DNA of 64,000 nucleotides from Nematostella vectensis (lineage: Eukaryota > Cnidaria > Anthozoa > Actiniaria > Edwardsiidae), in NCBI RefSeq assembly GCF_932526225.1, contig NC_064042.1:12349040-12413039 (forward strand), read 5' to 3'. The notes under the pieces are model-generated. The model made no database searches and had not been told where the DNA came from. It worked only from the letters and a program-made list of their open reading frames with translations. Positions 11,700 through 24,265 of this stretch are shown piece after piece. Position 1 is the first letter of the stretch. Each line of letters starts with the position of its first letter. A program made the position numbers and the translations under genes.

Positions 11700-12180
11700 C
11701 GGAAGGCCTGTGTTAAATCAAATATATTCTTTTGTCTTTTCTCGGTAGAGATTGCCTTGAAGTAAACTGGTGCGATTGTCGCTTTAGGTATTGGTAATAG
11801 GTTAAAAGCATATACCGCTAGTCAAATTGACTTATTGGATCGAGAGACTTTGAACTCCCAAGTTGCGCTTACTTCAAAACAGTCAAACACTTAATCACGT
11901 TTAAGTTAGGCGATAGGGAAAGTGTGGCGATACAAGTGGAAGAAACGGAAAGCGGTAGATAAGGGGTCACGGGGTCGCACTTGTAAAAAATTTCTGAGTT
12001 TCTTCTTTTTGTTTATTTAACAGCTCATATTTAACGCATAACATTGCTAGTGCGATCCCTTGTTTGAGAAATCGTGAAAAAAATTTCCAATCAGCAAAAC
12101 ATCAAGTTTTGCTCGAACAATAGAGTTGCCCGTAGCATGAAATGTCAACACTTGTCATGCGAAAGGAAACCAGAACGTAG
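11700..12180. other. Intergenic stretch upstream of the RING gene
   Basis: Contains the presumed promoter of the minus-strand RING/TRAF gene. I see no TATA box or clear motif. Confidence 0.35.
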
Positions 12181-12182
12181 TT

Positions 12183-12435
12183 TTGCCTGTTTATTCTGTT
12201 CGTAAAGCTCTGTGCGTTCTTCACGATGAGGAGAAGCTGCTTTTTCCCGACATTACATCCAAACTTCGATCCAGGCTATGGCAATCTACTTCAACCAGCT
12301 ATATGGCCGAGGATATAATACCGGCAATGAAGATTTCCGGTCCGATTTCCCTCAGTCACCGCCAGCCAGTCCAGCCGCGCAGGCCGTGATGCAGGACCGG
12401 CGAAACCAGTATATTTTGTTTAGTTATAGGTTAGT
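12183..12435 (+). other. Possible coding exon, open in several frames
   Basis: All three plus frames stay open over most of this GC-richer block. The most protein-like frame contains MAIYFNQLYGRGYNTGNEDF, followed by a Pro/Ser-rich tail (FPQSPPASPAAQAVMQDRRN), and a donor TATAG|GTTAGT lies downstream near 12430. It could be a 5' exon of the gene that begins at 14064, but the phases do not connect in any way I could find. No family recognised. Confidence 0.3.
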
Positions 12436-12439
12436 AGGG

Positions 12440-13450
12440 ATGTCATAATAGAAGCACCATTTATTCCCTTTCTAATCTTCACAAAACGCAAGGCGATTAA
12501 ACATTCCGTTGTGAAATACCAATACACGCAAATGTGCTACGTTATTTCACGCATATTTGACATTCTGTCATATGCAATTTGTATCCAATTTCCGTTGAAC
12601 GTTTCTGGTATCCGGATTAGTAACAAAAATCCTTGTTTAGAAGCGTGTCTTGTTAGAGGTGACACAAATATCATACTGTAATACTGCAAGCGTTCGTAGT
12701 TCAGCGTTCTCATTTCCGTGAAACGTTCCGAATAAAAAACAAAAACAAATCCTTGTTTAGAAGCGCGTGTTGTTCAGTAGTTGTTGTGTGGTTTGAGAGT
12801 TGTAATTTGAAGTTAAAACGCGAGAGCAATTAAAAAAGCTGAAAGGAAAAAGCGTGGTGCCTTGCGAGAGTAAATTGTGAGCAGAGCGACTTGGGGGTTT
12901 GTTTTTGTTTTTCAAGTTACAGCCCGATATTGGAGAGCGATTTCATAGTCAATTAGATAGTTGGAGTTTAATTTGATATGAAAGTGTAATTCAAAACCAA
13001 CGTCCATGGGTGGCCTGCCTGGGCTTCCATGGTACGTACGGCCCTGGTGTTACTGATAAAGGTCTGCTTTCTTTCTGTCATTCTAATTTATTTTGACACC
13101 ATCGTTTCTAATGGTACCAAACAGGCTTACTATACGCTCTGCCTCTTTATATATATATCACTTTCTCTTCCCGAATTAGTATTGTAATTTTGAGGTCTCA
13201 CACTGCAATATATGAAAATTCAGAAAAGCTCTCATATCGTTTTATTGATGGACTGCAATAAGCATTTGGCTATGTGTAGCGTCGGCGCTACGGACCAACC
13301 AAAGTCCAATAATGAAGCGTTAGGAGTAAATTGGACAAACTCCACTGCTTCTCACATATGCGTGCGAGTTTAATGCACTTGAGCATTACGGAAGAGTGCA
13401 AAAAGTTGAATAAAGCTTCGGAATCGTTAAGATGTGCTGCAATTTAAAAT
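12440..13450. other. Intergenic stretch
   Basis: Two related segments around 12620 and 12745 share ATCCTTGTTTAGAAGCG and following sequence, a short direct duplication. Nothing else supported. Confidence 0.4.
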
Positions 13451-13539
13451 GGAATAAATGTTTGAGCTAGAAATGGTACATCCGTACCCTTATCGGCTTT
13501 ACCCCCCATGGTACAGACGCCAGCATAAAAGGGCGCTGC

Positions 13540-13920
13540 CGAAGAATCCAAGTCCATTCCGCCGCAGACTCGAATACGACGTACGTACTTTTTGTAAGGT
13601 AAGCATCAAAGCAATCAATCATACTTCATACTTCGAGGGGTAGAACAAGTGCACGAACTAAGAAAAGACTGACCTAAACATTTTAGGGTGTTTATTCTAT
13701 ACTTTTATGACATATGTACTTTTATTATTATTTTTTACTTTATAATTCGGTCCATCCCAGCAAGGCGAAGTGGTGTTGTTTTGTTTGCGGATTCAATTTC
13801 CCCCCTTTTAACTCACGTGCGATGTATTTCAGATCATAACTGTCTGAGGAAACTTTGTAAGGTAAGCAAAAACGCAATCCACCATAACTCAAACTTTGAG
13901 AACGTATTTAATTTTACTCA
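13540..13920 (+). repeat. Duplicated splice-donor segment, possible 5' UTR exons
   Basis: TTTGTAAGGTAAGCATCAAA (about 13590) and TTTGTAAGGTAAGCAAAAAC (about 13855) are followed by similar sequence (GCAATCxAxCATA). Each carries the same AAG|GTAAGC donor. They could be alternative, duplicated 5' exons of the gene starting at 14064. Confidence 0.4.
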
Positions 13921-14063
13921 ATAATGATAAGGGCGCTGTTTCACCTATAATCGAAGAGGTTTTTCTGGGAACACAAATATATCCTCATTATTTTGCAAGT
14001 TTTCTCTATGCAAAATTTGCTAATGTGTTTTATCCGCCAAAATCTGTCATCCATCTACAAGAA

Positions 14064-17000
14064 ATGGAAGAAATGTTAGAAAATCCCGCGTTCCAGGCAG
14101 CGCTGCAACAGGCTATAGCTGCCATGGTCGGACGTCGGGGTGGAAGAGGTCTAGCTGGCAGAGGGAGAGGAAGAGGGAGAGGAAGAGGACGAGAGGCGAG
14201 GTTCTCGCGAAGGGTAGTCCTTCTACCCGGGCCGGACTACGTGAATGTCCCGAGGGCCGGCCCGGCTAGGCAACGGCTAGAGGAACGGATGCTTGTGGGG
14301 AACGTTGAGTTTCATTCTGGGATGTCCGCCCATGACGTTCGTGATGCGATTTTGCACCACTTTCGGGCAAATGGCCATATGGAGGACAGGTAATTTCTGG
14401 ATTTAGTTAGCATTTAGGTATCATGTATTCTTTGTTCGTAAAAGATGGTAGCTGATTAGAGAACTAGTTATCATATGCCATTACTCTTTCGTGTCAAAAA
14501 CTTTAGTAACAATGCGTTTGGCAAGGGCAAACTAGTGTTCTTTCGATCGAGCGGGGTCCCTGTGTAATAGCCGCAGGTAATGACTGGAGGCTCAAAGCTC
14601 AAAGCAAGGAAAAGGGGCTGTAAATGACGATGGACACAGGCGATTACAAAGCTGCCACAAAAGGCCCTAGAGGGTTTTGGGAGATGACCAGTCATGGCTC
14701 CATCATATATACAACTTAGACAATTATTTTAGTCGTTATAAAAACAGACTCGCCACAACGGATTAAATTCGATCTAGATTGTGCAATAACTTCTTCAAAC
14801 TAGAAACAGTCATTTTCGTTGTCACAATGCGAAAGTATTTCGTATGATGAGTTGATCGTCTTACCATACTATTCTATTGTTTTGCTTATAGGGATGCAGA
14901 AGATTTCGAGTACTGTTGGCCAGATCCAGCCTATCCTACAAGACTGGAGCTTCTAAATGGAGACGATCCAACTGGCCAAGAAGTGCGCACGAGATGGCGC
15001 TCAAATAGAAATCTTTATGTGAGAGCTGTGTACAGACTCACTACATATAATGGAGATGAGCCCGTGAGTTTATACTACTGTTAATAAGTAATTATATATG
15101 GAGCGGGTTAAAGCACCGTTTAAGAGTGGTCATCACATTTTAAAACCATGATATATTTCAAAATGTGATGATCACTCTTTAAACGATGCTTATGAGAACT
15201 CTGTAACGCCTTGCCAAGGGGTGGTTCTGCAAATGATTTTTGATCCTACCCCTATAACTTTTATCTGTTCCCCGTTTTCCATGAAACCGGTTTGCGTTGC
15301 TCCTAATAATACGTACATATTATTTCACATTATAAACCATCATAAATTTGGGCAAAAGATTGATATTTGTCTTATAAAGCCTTATTTTTGTCAGATGATG
15401 ATTATGAATGATTTATGTGGGCTATTTATGACAAATTCATTGATATTAAATTTTGAAAAGGAAAAAAAAAAGTATTAAAAAGGTCTAAATTTGTTGGATG
15501 TTCAGACGCAGGAACCATGTAGGACAACAACAAGTTTTTATCAGACTATCAAACAGTTTTCCAGGGAAAGCAAGGGGGGTGACCAAGCCCTCCCCTTCTA
15601 GCAGCCAAAAACATAGAAAATCTATGAGACGTTATCTAAAATACCCTACCCCTGCTACGGCCTTGCATTGAAAGAGTCTTTTTGGCCCTCCCTGTTAACA
15701 ATCCCGGCTACGCTGCTGTTTTAATCAATAGGTGTAAATAATAATCAGATTTTCTATAGAATTCTCTTTAAAACTGCTCAAACTTTACATTTTTTTGTAA
15801 AAGATTCGAACAGTATCAACTTAATATCCAAATCTATACCATAAAGCTATATGAAACTATGAGCATATCTTTTGTCCACAATTCTTGGTGGACTGTTTGA
15901 GTTTCTAATAGATACTCTTCCAATCATTTTCTTCACTTGCATAACAAATCATTTTTCCCATTGAAAACACAGCGTCCCCATCAGCGGAGGGCTCGGGGAA
16001 ATCCTGCTGATCCTGGCCGTGTCTGGAGGCAAAATCTTATAGGTAAACAACATTTATCCAACTTCATAAGCATTGAGTGCATTGTTTTTAAATGGAAGTT
16101 TATTAGTAGAAATTATACTGCATCCCATAATGATAATTATTAAATTGACATCCATTGTGATTATGATTTTTGCTTTGCTAAACTTAGCCTGCTATTAACG
16201 CAACCAATCAAAGTGCTGCATTGGGGAAATTCATCTATAATTTAGACTAGTCATATATATTTTGTGCAATAACATCATTCCCATGAATAATTTGATTGAC
16301 ATACATTTTTTGTAATAATTACATCAGGTATTGCTCAGCATGGAAATGATGGTGATGAAGGTGTTGGTGAGTATAATTACTCAACGTATATATTGTTATA
16401 TGTATAATATTGTAATTACATAGATGTTACGCACATGGACATTTCCATATGAAGCTGGGAGCCGCCATAAAAAATGTGATCAGATATTGATGCTATTTGT
16501 CATCTAAACAGGTGCTGTACTGGTAGGAGACAGTGACGATGACAGTAAGTCAATATTATTGGTGTCATATATATGGGATACAAACCAACAAACAAAAGTG
16601 AATTATAAAACATTATAAATATTTTTCATGTAAAATTGATATATGCTGATACTCAGTCTCACCATAATTTTCACATATAATCTTACTTTTTTTAATACAG
16701 ATTCTGTATTGTCAGGAGATGATATTGGTAAGTTTGGTCTGGATTTCACAAATGCTGGATTGAATAAGAAGATGGATAACTAATATTACTTGCGTCTAAA
16801 GTCTGATTGTCTGTTTTTTTATTTTTAGGGGCTGTGCTGTTTGGAGATCATGCGGGTAATGGTAAGTATTTTTGTGACACTTTTTCAGGCCTAGGCAATA
16901 GTACACTCATTAATTAAATTATTAAATTATTCTGCTTAATGTAATTTTTATTTTGCTCTTGGTAGTTGGCATTTGATTTTGTAACCTCATTTACATTGTT

Positions 17001-20000
17001 TATCTACCTTCATAATAAGCATTGTATACATTATTTTCAAGTTTATTGGTAAAAGTTGTTATATTTCTCTGTGATCATTAAATATGCATACATTTCTGAT
17101 ATATTTTAAGAAGCAGGTGCTGTTCGGCGTGTAGATGAGTTGGTGGCTGATGAGGGTGCTGATAGACGTGCAGATGAGGTTGCCAGTGGCGAGGGCGCTG
17201 GTAGACATGCAGATGAGTTGCCCGGTAGAGAGGGTGCTGGTCGAGGTGCAGATGAGTTGGCTGGTGGTGTGCATGGTGAGTAAAAAACTTATTTTGTAGC
17301 AATCCACTTTTTGTTAGACAACAACAACCACAGAGATGATTGCCACCCTCTTTCCAGAGAGATATGAAAAAGTAGAATCTTCAAATAGTAAAAATGTCAC
17401 TTTATCTCCAAACCTTATAGCTGGTTTGTAAGCTTTTTTTTTTTTTTTTTTTTGCCGCCAAAAGCCTGAGAATTCGTGAATTTGTCATCAAAGTCAAGTG
17501 TTTTTTAGAGCTCTCAGGATCAGCTTTGTTCTAGACCTTCTCTACATTGCTAGATATATGTATCCAGCACCCTATATATGCATTTGATTATTTCATATAT
17601 AAGTTATTCTATATAAAACAATAATAATCTTCACTATACATTAAAGATTTTATTCTTAGAACCGTGTCCTTAATAAACACTTTCCGAATTATTCACAGGT
17701 GCTGTACTGGTAGGGGACAGTGACGAAGATGGTAAGAAATTATTATATGTCATAATTGGGATACCAATGAAACTACTGTAATATACATTAATGGTATATT
17801 TCAAATATTCATTTCTCCTGCTGATAATCAATATCATCATAATTTTCACATATCATTCTATTCTTTTAAAACAGGTTCTGTATTGTCAGGAGATGACGGT
17901 GTTGGTAAGTTTGTTCCGGGTATCACAAATCATGGATTGATTCCAAAAAAATTATTAGCTTCAGTTGGAGTACTGATTTTACTCTGACTTGGAACTGACT
18001 CGGCCACCAGGTTAACAATCAAATATCAAATGATCCACGTTACCATGCAAGCAGGTCATATTTTTTTAGAACACAAGGACTTTGTTCTTTCTTACTTTCC
18101 AAGCAGCAATTATTTGATCAAATATTTTGTAAGTATTCTCTCAGTAGATTGCATCTATTGCAAATTGATTTCTATTTTTTTCCTAGGTCATGGAGAACCA
18201 TACCAACCCAACAACAGCGGTGTGGCTATTAACTGTTACGGTATGATATTTGATAATCCTTCTATCCATAGCAACCATAATGACAATTTTTGTCCTTACA
18301 AATCTAAAAATGTGTATTCAATGTTTTGTGTGTTCAATTGTATTTATTTTTATTCCTAAATTCCATAATATTCAAGGAAGGGCTCTTCATGTCACAATCA
18401 ATGGCAGGGATTTCCCACTCCAAGGTGTGGTTGCTTTTAATAGAAATGAGTAACTATAAACACCCAACTTGGGTATTAGTTACCAACCACTTTATGTTTT
18501 TGGGGACATGTTCAATTGACTTAAGCTCAATTTATTTGTGACTTAAGACTTAGCTTTTTTGGATGGAAAGGGTTGAGTATTCATTAAGATATTAAATGAT
18601 TTGTCCCTAATTGCTTGGCAGTGAAAACATTATAAAATTTATGTTTTATGATGTAACCATGATGTAAAATGAAATTACTTTCTACGGATCTGATCAGATT
18701 GACACCAATTGGTGGAGCAGATAGAATTACTGGAAAAAGGTTATCAGAAGCACATTGTTGTGGATTGTTTCATTCACTAATTAGGACAAAACTCTGTTAT
18801 TGAATATGGTAAATCATCTTGCCTCTTTTTAACTGCATAGGAATAAGTGAATCTGGCACAACAGAGATAGGACCAGGTGTCCTAAACTATTTTACATGTC
18901 AGTCACCCTGCCTTTTTCTAAGAGGTTAGTGAAAGCAGTATACTTAAACTTCCAAAACTTTTTTTTATCTCACTGTCTTATGTGCCCATATGATGATAAA
19001 TAATAAGAAACCCCTTTACCTTTTTAAACATGGCATTTTTTTCAAGGTATTTCCATTGAAGCCTTCTAGCCATAGACATTTTTCTTTCCAGGTTTTGTTG
19101 TAGTTGTTGAAGTTTTTTTGTTGTTTTATTTTTTTGTCTGTAAAAAGCATGCATTATTTTTTGTTTTAGGTAGATTAAATCCTATGGTCGAATTTCAGCA
19201 ATTTTGGGGTGCTGTCGAGGCATCCAACCCTTGTTTGCCAATCTCGGTACTGCCAGTACCCATGGCAGTGTTTTTACTGCAGACTCAATTGCAAACAAGG
19301 GTTGGATTCCTGATCGCCCTCAATTGGGCATCAACAGAAACCAGATTGCCATGGTAAGGCATAAGTTTACCTGGAAAAAATAAGCTTTCCATCACATTAG
19401 TTCTTTACAATTGCATATCTCCGTCCTTTTCACTGTGTACCGCTGTCACCTCTCTTGGTTACCTTGATTAGAGTGCACGTTTTTCAATCGCCTCCTCTGT
19501 TAAACATCCAAAGAACTTGGGAAAACAAATGTTTATCATATCAAACTTTTATCATCAATGGAAAGATATAAAAATTAATACTGGTTTTGATGACAAATAA
19601 TGAGTTTGCATTTCAGGTTGACATCAGATGCAACCAGAGTAATTTTAGAACGAGGTCTCGTCTGGGGTGGGTCCACCTCAGATTCTGACAGGAATTCTGG
19701 CTTCTGGGGTGGTATGTATGTTTTTTTCTCAAGGGCTGGGGTTTAAACATTGTCATTTCATTAATCCGATCTGCTATTCATCAGAGAAGTAGATCTCCAC
19801 ATCTGTGAGTAAATGGTGATTACTAGTCCATCTTTGGTCAATCGAACTCTGACAAAATCGTTTGGATTTATTCAAGTGGTATTCAGCTACATGTAAATGG
19901 TGTCTAAAAGAGGGGTGTGGGGTGGCGGTTCCCGTAACACAATGTACAGTATTTGGGTATTATTGTGACGTGTAACGTATATTGGTATTAAGATAAATAA

Positions 20001-22151
20001 ATAAATGATTAGGAGCTAGTCAAAGAAGATTGCAGACTAGTGTGTGTGTATTTTTATAGGCACATTTGCACCGTTAATGAGGTTTCGCGAATGCGTTATA
20101 GTAGCATTACCTGCGGCAGTCGGCGAACCCTTTACAGATGCGCAAGTTCTTTGTATTATTGATATGGCTGACGGTAAGTTATTACATTTGTGTGCCCAGG
20201 TAAACAACAGACCCTTCAACACTCATAATTTACTATTCACTACAGCACTGAATAGAAGATCATAAAAAAAGTATAACTACCTTCGATGTTTCAGTATCAG
20301 CATCCCATCTAGATACAAATACTTAAAGGTTTTATAAATTGGGTAACATAAGACAAATCTGATCAGGAGCTGCAAAAAATATTTATTTGTTTATTTATTT
20401 ATTTACTAATATTTTCCCAGAAAAATCCCTTCAGCAAAGCTGATATAAATAGGTGACCTGGATAACAAAATTATAAGGGAAAAGAAAAATGTACCCCCTC
20501 CATTAACATTTAGGGCAAAACATGATTTTTTTTTTCAGTGACAGAGGAAAGGATTATTGCCGCCGGGGAGGAGGCGGAAGCTGCCATTTTACAAAGAAGA
20601 GAGAACATGTAAACCAGTTAATTAAACATGCGGCAGATTACTGCGAGTCTATGCTTTTTTATATAATCTCCCCAAAGGAGCTGTCAGTGACTTTAAACTC
20701 TAAATTAAAATATTGGGGCATCCCTTCAAATAGATGCTACAATTTGTGTGTTTGCCTGCCTTTTTTGCTGAAGTATCTACATTTTCTGAGTTATGAATTG
20801 TAGGACCCTTTCGCATTGTCGGCATTGTCTTTTTTTTATTCTCATTAGTATGTTTTGTAATTAGACAACATTAGATAACCCTTTTTTTATTTACAGCGAC
20901 CGAATAAGTCTTAGAGAGGAGCAGGATAGGGAAAGTCTCAGAATGGACCAAGAAAGGGTAATTTAAACGTGGGAAATATTTAGAATGCATATCGAACAAT
21001 ATCAAATGTAGAACCGTCCGGTATGTTAACTTTGGGATATACACATAGTCATCATTTTTGTTTATTTATTATTAATAATTTTTATTTTGCTTTTTTACAG
21101 GATAGGGAAAGACAACGGTTGATAGAAATTGAAGAGGTACGTGACATTGTTATACATATAGCAGTATTACAGCTAGCAGCTCCCACCTTCAACCTCCAAA
21201 GACTCAGAAAATGTGTTCCTCGGGTGACTTTTGTGTTCTTGTGATTTATTTCCACACCTCCCCCCCCCCCCCCCCCCCACTCTCACACACACTTTTTAAA
21301 ATTCTTTTTCCACAGCAACAAGAAAACGAAGAAAGGAGGCTGAGGGAAGAACACGAAGCGGTGGGTACAAGTATAATAGCCTTGCAAGCCCCGAGAAAAT
21401 GCCATGAACGATTTACTAGCGATAAACGAACTGTGTTTTATAAGAACGCATCGCACACCTGCATACAGATACGTTGCCTATGACATTATTAATTATCCGA
21501 TGTTTTATTATCATTCTGCAGAGCATAAGACACCTTGACGGTAATAGCGGCAGTGGCGACATAAGAGTGCGTTTCCGTGGCCGCTCGGGCGTGTTCGAGA
21601 GGCGTTTTACGCCCACTGACACTAACGAGGTAACAGCATAAACAAATAATTTTAATCAAACTGAAATAAGTCCACTTATTATCAGTATTGTATTATCAAT
21701 CCAATCCATTTGTTATTTGTCGTCGGCGTTCACGTACTAGTCGCTTTGCTAGCCACGAGGCGTGTCACGCCGATGGCCTGTGGTGATCTAGGGCCGAGCG
21801 CACAATACGAACAAATCTTTCTCTTGTCCTCAAAGTATAGGCTGCCAACAGTCAAATATTTATTTCAAAAGTGTTGCGTTTTTTTCGAAATATTTATTTG
21901 AAAAGTGTATGCGTTTTTTTTCCTACTCATCAACTTCAAAAAGAGTTTTAATGCGAGATACAGATAGTATACAACACTAAACTCAAATTGCTGACATTTT
22001 TTTAAATCTACAGCTCCTTCACCAAGTGGCACAAGCCAACTTTGGCCACTACAGAGTGCGTCTAACCTACTTCGGTCAAGACATTCCTGATAACCAGGAC
22101 CCAATAGATGTTGTTGACGCGACAACATTAATGGTGTTATGTGACGAATAG
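14064..22151 (+). CDS. 22-exon protein: RG-rich N-terminus, acidic micro-exon repeats, coiled coil, UBX-like C-terminus
   Basis: Exons: 14064-14389, 14892-15063, 15973-16042, 16328-16366, 16512-16544, 16701-16727, 16829-16861, 17117-17275, 17699-17731, 17875-17904, 18187-18240, 18377-18424, 18841-18876, 19170-19353, 19617-19711, 20060-20173, 20539-20608, 20897-20957, 21101-21136, 21316-21360, 21522-21629, 22014-22151. All junctions are GT-AG and the phases close to 1911 nt (636 aa plus TAG). Start: MEEMLENPAFQAALQQA, then a (GR)n tract. The middle repeats AVLVGDSDDD/SVLSGDDI-type units. Exons 17-20 are charged helix (EERIIAAGEEAEAA, REEQDRESLRMDQER), probably coiled coil. The last two exons read IRVRFRGRSGVFERRF...LLHQVAQANFG, matching the ubiquitin fold seen at UBX C-termini. 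By family analogy it may bind a p97-type or other ubiquitin-pathway partner; this is inference. An upstream non-coding exon is possible. The function of the 19.1-20.2 kb region is unrecognised. Confidence 0.72.
15112..15190. repeat. Strong intronic hairpin, about 30 bp arms
   Basis: The left arm (15112-15141, starting AGCACCGTTTAAGAGTGGTC) pairs with the right arm (15160-15190, ending CTCTTTAAACGATGCT) with few mismatches around an 18 nt loop. It lies about 50 bp after the donor of exon 2 of the UBX-like gene. It is probably a small MITE remnant. Confidence 0.75.
15566..15720. mobile_element. Diverged copy of the GGCGTAGCC MITE
   Basis: Shares the C-rich CCCTCCCCTTCTAGCAGCCA block and ends CCCGGCTACGCTGCTGTT, as in the copies at 7493 and 29186. 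The left end is degraded. It lies in intron 2 of the UBX-like gene. Confidence 0.55.
16328..17904 (+). repeat. Micro-exon array encoding one repeated acidic motif
   Basis: Seven exons, six of them 27-33 nt apart from the 39 nt first one, plus one of 159 nt, all start and end in phase 1 and encode variants of (G)-A/S-V-L-x-G-D: AVLVGDSDDD, SVLSGDDI, AVLFGDHAGN, AVLVGDSDED, SVLSGDDGV. The 159 nt exon (17117-17275) starts AV and holds four copies of a (G)xxRxxDEL/V unit. Because all are symmetric, any subset can be skipped without a frameshift. Similar intron flanks (for example around 16560 and 17745) indicate exon-plus-intron duplication. Confidence 0.8.
17434..17453. repeat. Poly(T) run of 20
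   Basis: Homopolymer in the intron after the 159 nt exon of the UBX-like gene. Confidence 0.9.
19222..19307. repeat. 17 bp perfect inverted repeat inside a coding exon
   Basis: ATCCAACCCTTGTTTGC at 19222-19238 is the exact reverse complement of 19291-19307. The inner part is also self-complementary (GGTACTGCCAGTACC, CCATGG). The whole hairpin lies in exon 14 (19170-19353) of the UBX-like gene. Confidence 0.85.
21260..21278. repeat. Poly(C) run of 19
   Basis: Homopolymer plus a short CA tail directly before the polypyrimidine tract of exon 20 of the UBX-like gene. Confidence 0.9.
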
Positions 22152-23870
22152 TTTTTTTTTACGGAGAAGGCCGCGTGTGATCTGAAACCGCTGTAATATA
22201 GAGTTACAATATCATTTTTTTTAACTGATACAATTGTAGTCACCCAACCTGTTAATGATGTTTAGCAGACAACAACGTCTATTGGGTCCCGTTAAAGTTA
22301 ATTTTAAGCACATTCATTTTAAGTGTATTAATTCTAGTTTTCACCTCTTTCATTCGCCAATTCTTGAGTGCGATGAATTGTAAATCATCATTTCTATTAG
22401 TACCGATACCACCAAATGACGACGAGAGTTTCGTTTAAATAGAAAAGAAACCAGTGAAAAACCATTCTAGAAGTGTCATCCAACATATGCTTATGATTTT
22501 CAAGTTCGTTTTGTTTCGAATTATTAACATAATGAAAAATCGAAGAGTTCGGCGTGAGGGTTGAAAAGAAATCATATGCAGCAATTAAGGACAGTGACCA
22601 CTTTCAAATTATTGATCTCATGACACAAAATGTTATATTCCCTTTCATTGTGGTGGAATCTAATCATGTGTGACTTTAACTTATACTACGATTTTAAGTA
22701 AGCAATATGTTTGTAAATAATATTGTGCGAATAAAAAAAATACGATTTATAACTCGGATGTTGTGGGCTATTATAGATTGTAATGGAAGATACAGTTCAC
22801 ATAATCGAATACTGGTAAAGGGTTGCGAGGAAAGACCGAACGTACTGAAGGATGTTCATTATTTATGGCCTGGGGTGGGGCTGGTAGCAATATTGTTGAC
22901 CGATGGGGTGGCATTGAAAGTCATTAAGTGCATTTTTCATTGTATTGTAACCAGAAATTTCACAAACGTCGCTCAGAGATTTGTATCATTTAAAAAAGCC
23001 TTTACTTAATATACTCATATAAGATCTCTATAGTGTTCTGCACCAAGGGACACGACTTGGTTAGGTGCATACTTGGGTCAGTTCAGGGTGTTAGCCCTCT
23101 CGGGTTTGTAACGAGGTAAGACAGCAGTTTTTGCGTACTATTCGATGCACCAATCTGGAATCACTATGAACTCATTGTAATGGGCTCTTACTAATCGGAA
23201 GGAGGCAACATATAAAGGGCTGTTTTTCTAGATTTATAAAATGAAATAAAACCCATTTTGTTCTTACTGCCCCTGTTGAAAAAAAAGTATCTTAGTTATT
23301 ACAATAAACAAGGATGCACGACCAAACGAATTTTGTGTATTAGCTTTTGTGTTTGTATTTTGTGTTTAAGCTTTAAAACTGTTTCACACGTAAGGTAAAA
23401 AATTGAAAATTTTAACCCTTTTTGGTGGAATTGCCTGAATGTTCCAATGACCATGTGACAACCACCTTCGTTGTTGAAGTTAGAAAGTAGAATTTTGTTG
23501 TAGAAACAGCCACACCGGCAAAATATACGTACGAGGAAAGTGTAAGCACTCTGGCGGGAAAAAAACGAGGAACTCGAAAACTCCAAAGCCACACCATTCA
23601 CAATCCTTAGCCAAAAGGGGTACCGGAGATTGGTTTTACATTGAATTGTTTTCGGGGTTCTGAAAGGGGGGGGGGCACCAAAAAATGTTCCCAATTTAAG
23701 AGGGCTGTCTTGAGTAAACATCTTCCCTCATCTTTTAGTGAACACTCCCTAACAACAAATCTGTGACAAAATCTAAAATAGGCTTAGGCTTGTCCCTCGA
23801 ATGTTACGCCGCATCCATTTCAGAAACAACTTTTCATTGTTTAATTGTTTAATCATGTCCGTAAAAAAGA
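22152..23870. other. 3' flank of the UBX-like gene, then intergenic
   Basis: AATAAA lies at 22730-22735, a possible poly(A) signal giving a long 3' UTR. ORFs of 100 codons (22707-23009, plus) and 140 codons (23299-23721, minus) have no recognisable domain, and I regard them as chance. Confidence 0.4.
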
Positions 23871-23879
23871 GCAGAAGTA

Positions 23880-24105
<226 letters not shown>

Positions 24106-24265
24106 TACGCCAATGAAGGTCCCAAGCCCGGCTGAAAAAGGAGGAGGGTTGGGCGTGGGGCTAGCTACCACACCCTGTCAAAAAATCCTATTTACAGAAA
24201 CGCCAACAGCAAAATCATCAGACATCACGGTCCTGGGAGAAGATGGACCTCCAGCTGGAAGGTGT

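Noticed and set aside
22707-23009. 100-codon plus-strand ORF after the UBX-like gene
   Set aside because: It overlaps the putative poly(A) signal at 22730 and has no recognised motif, so chance is more likely.
23299-23721. 140-codon minus-strand ORF
   Set aside because: No recognisable domain, no promoter or poly(A) context, and composition like translated AT-rich DNA.
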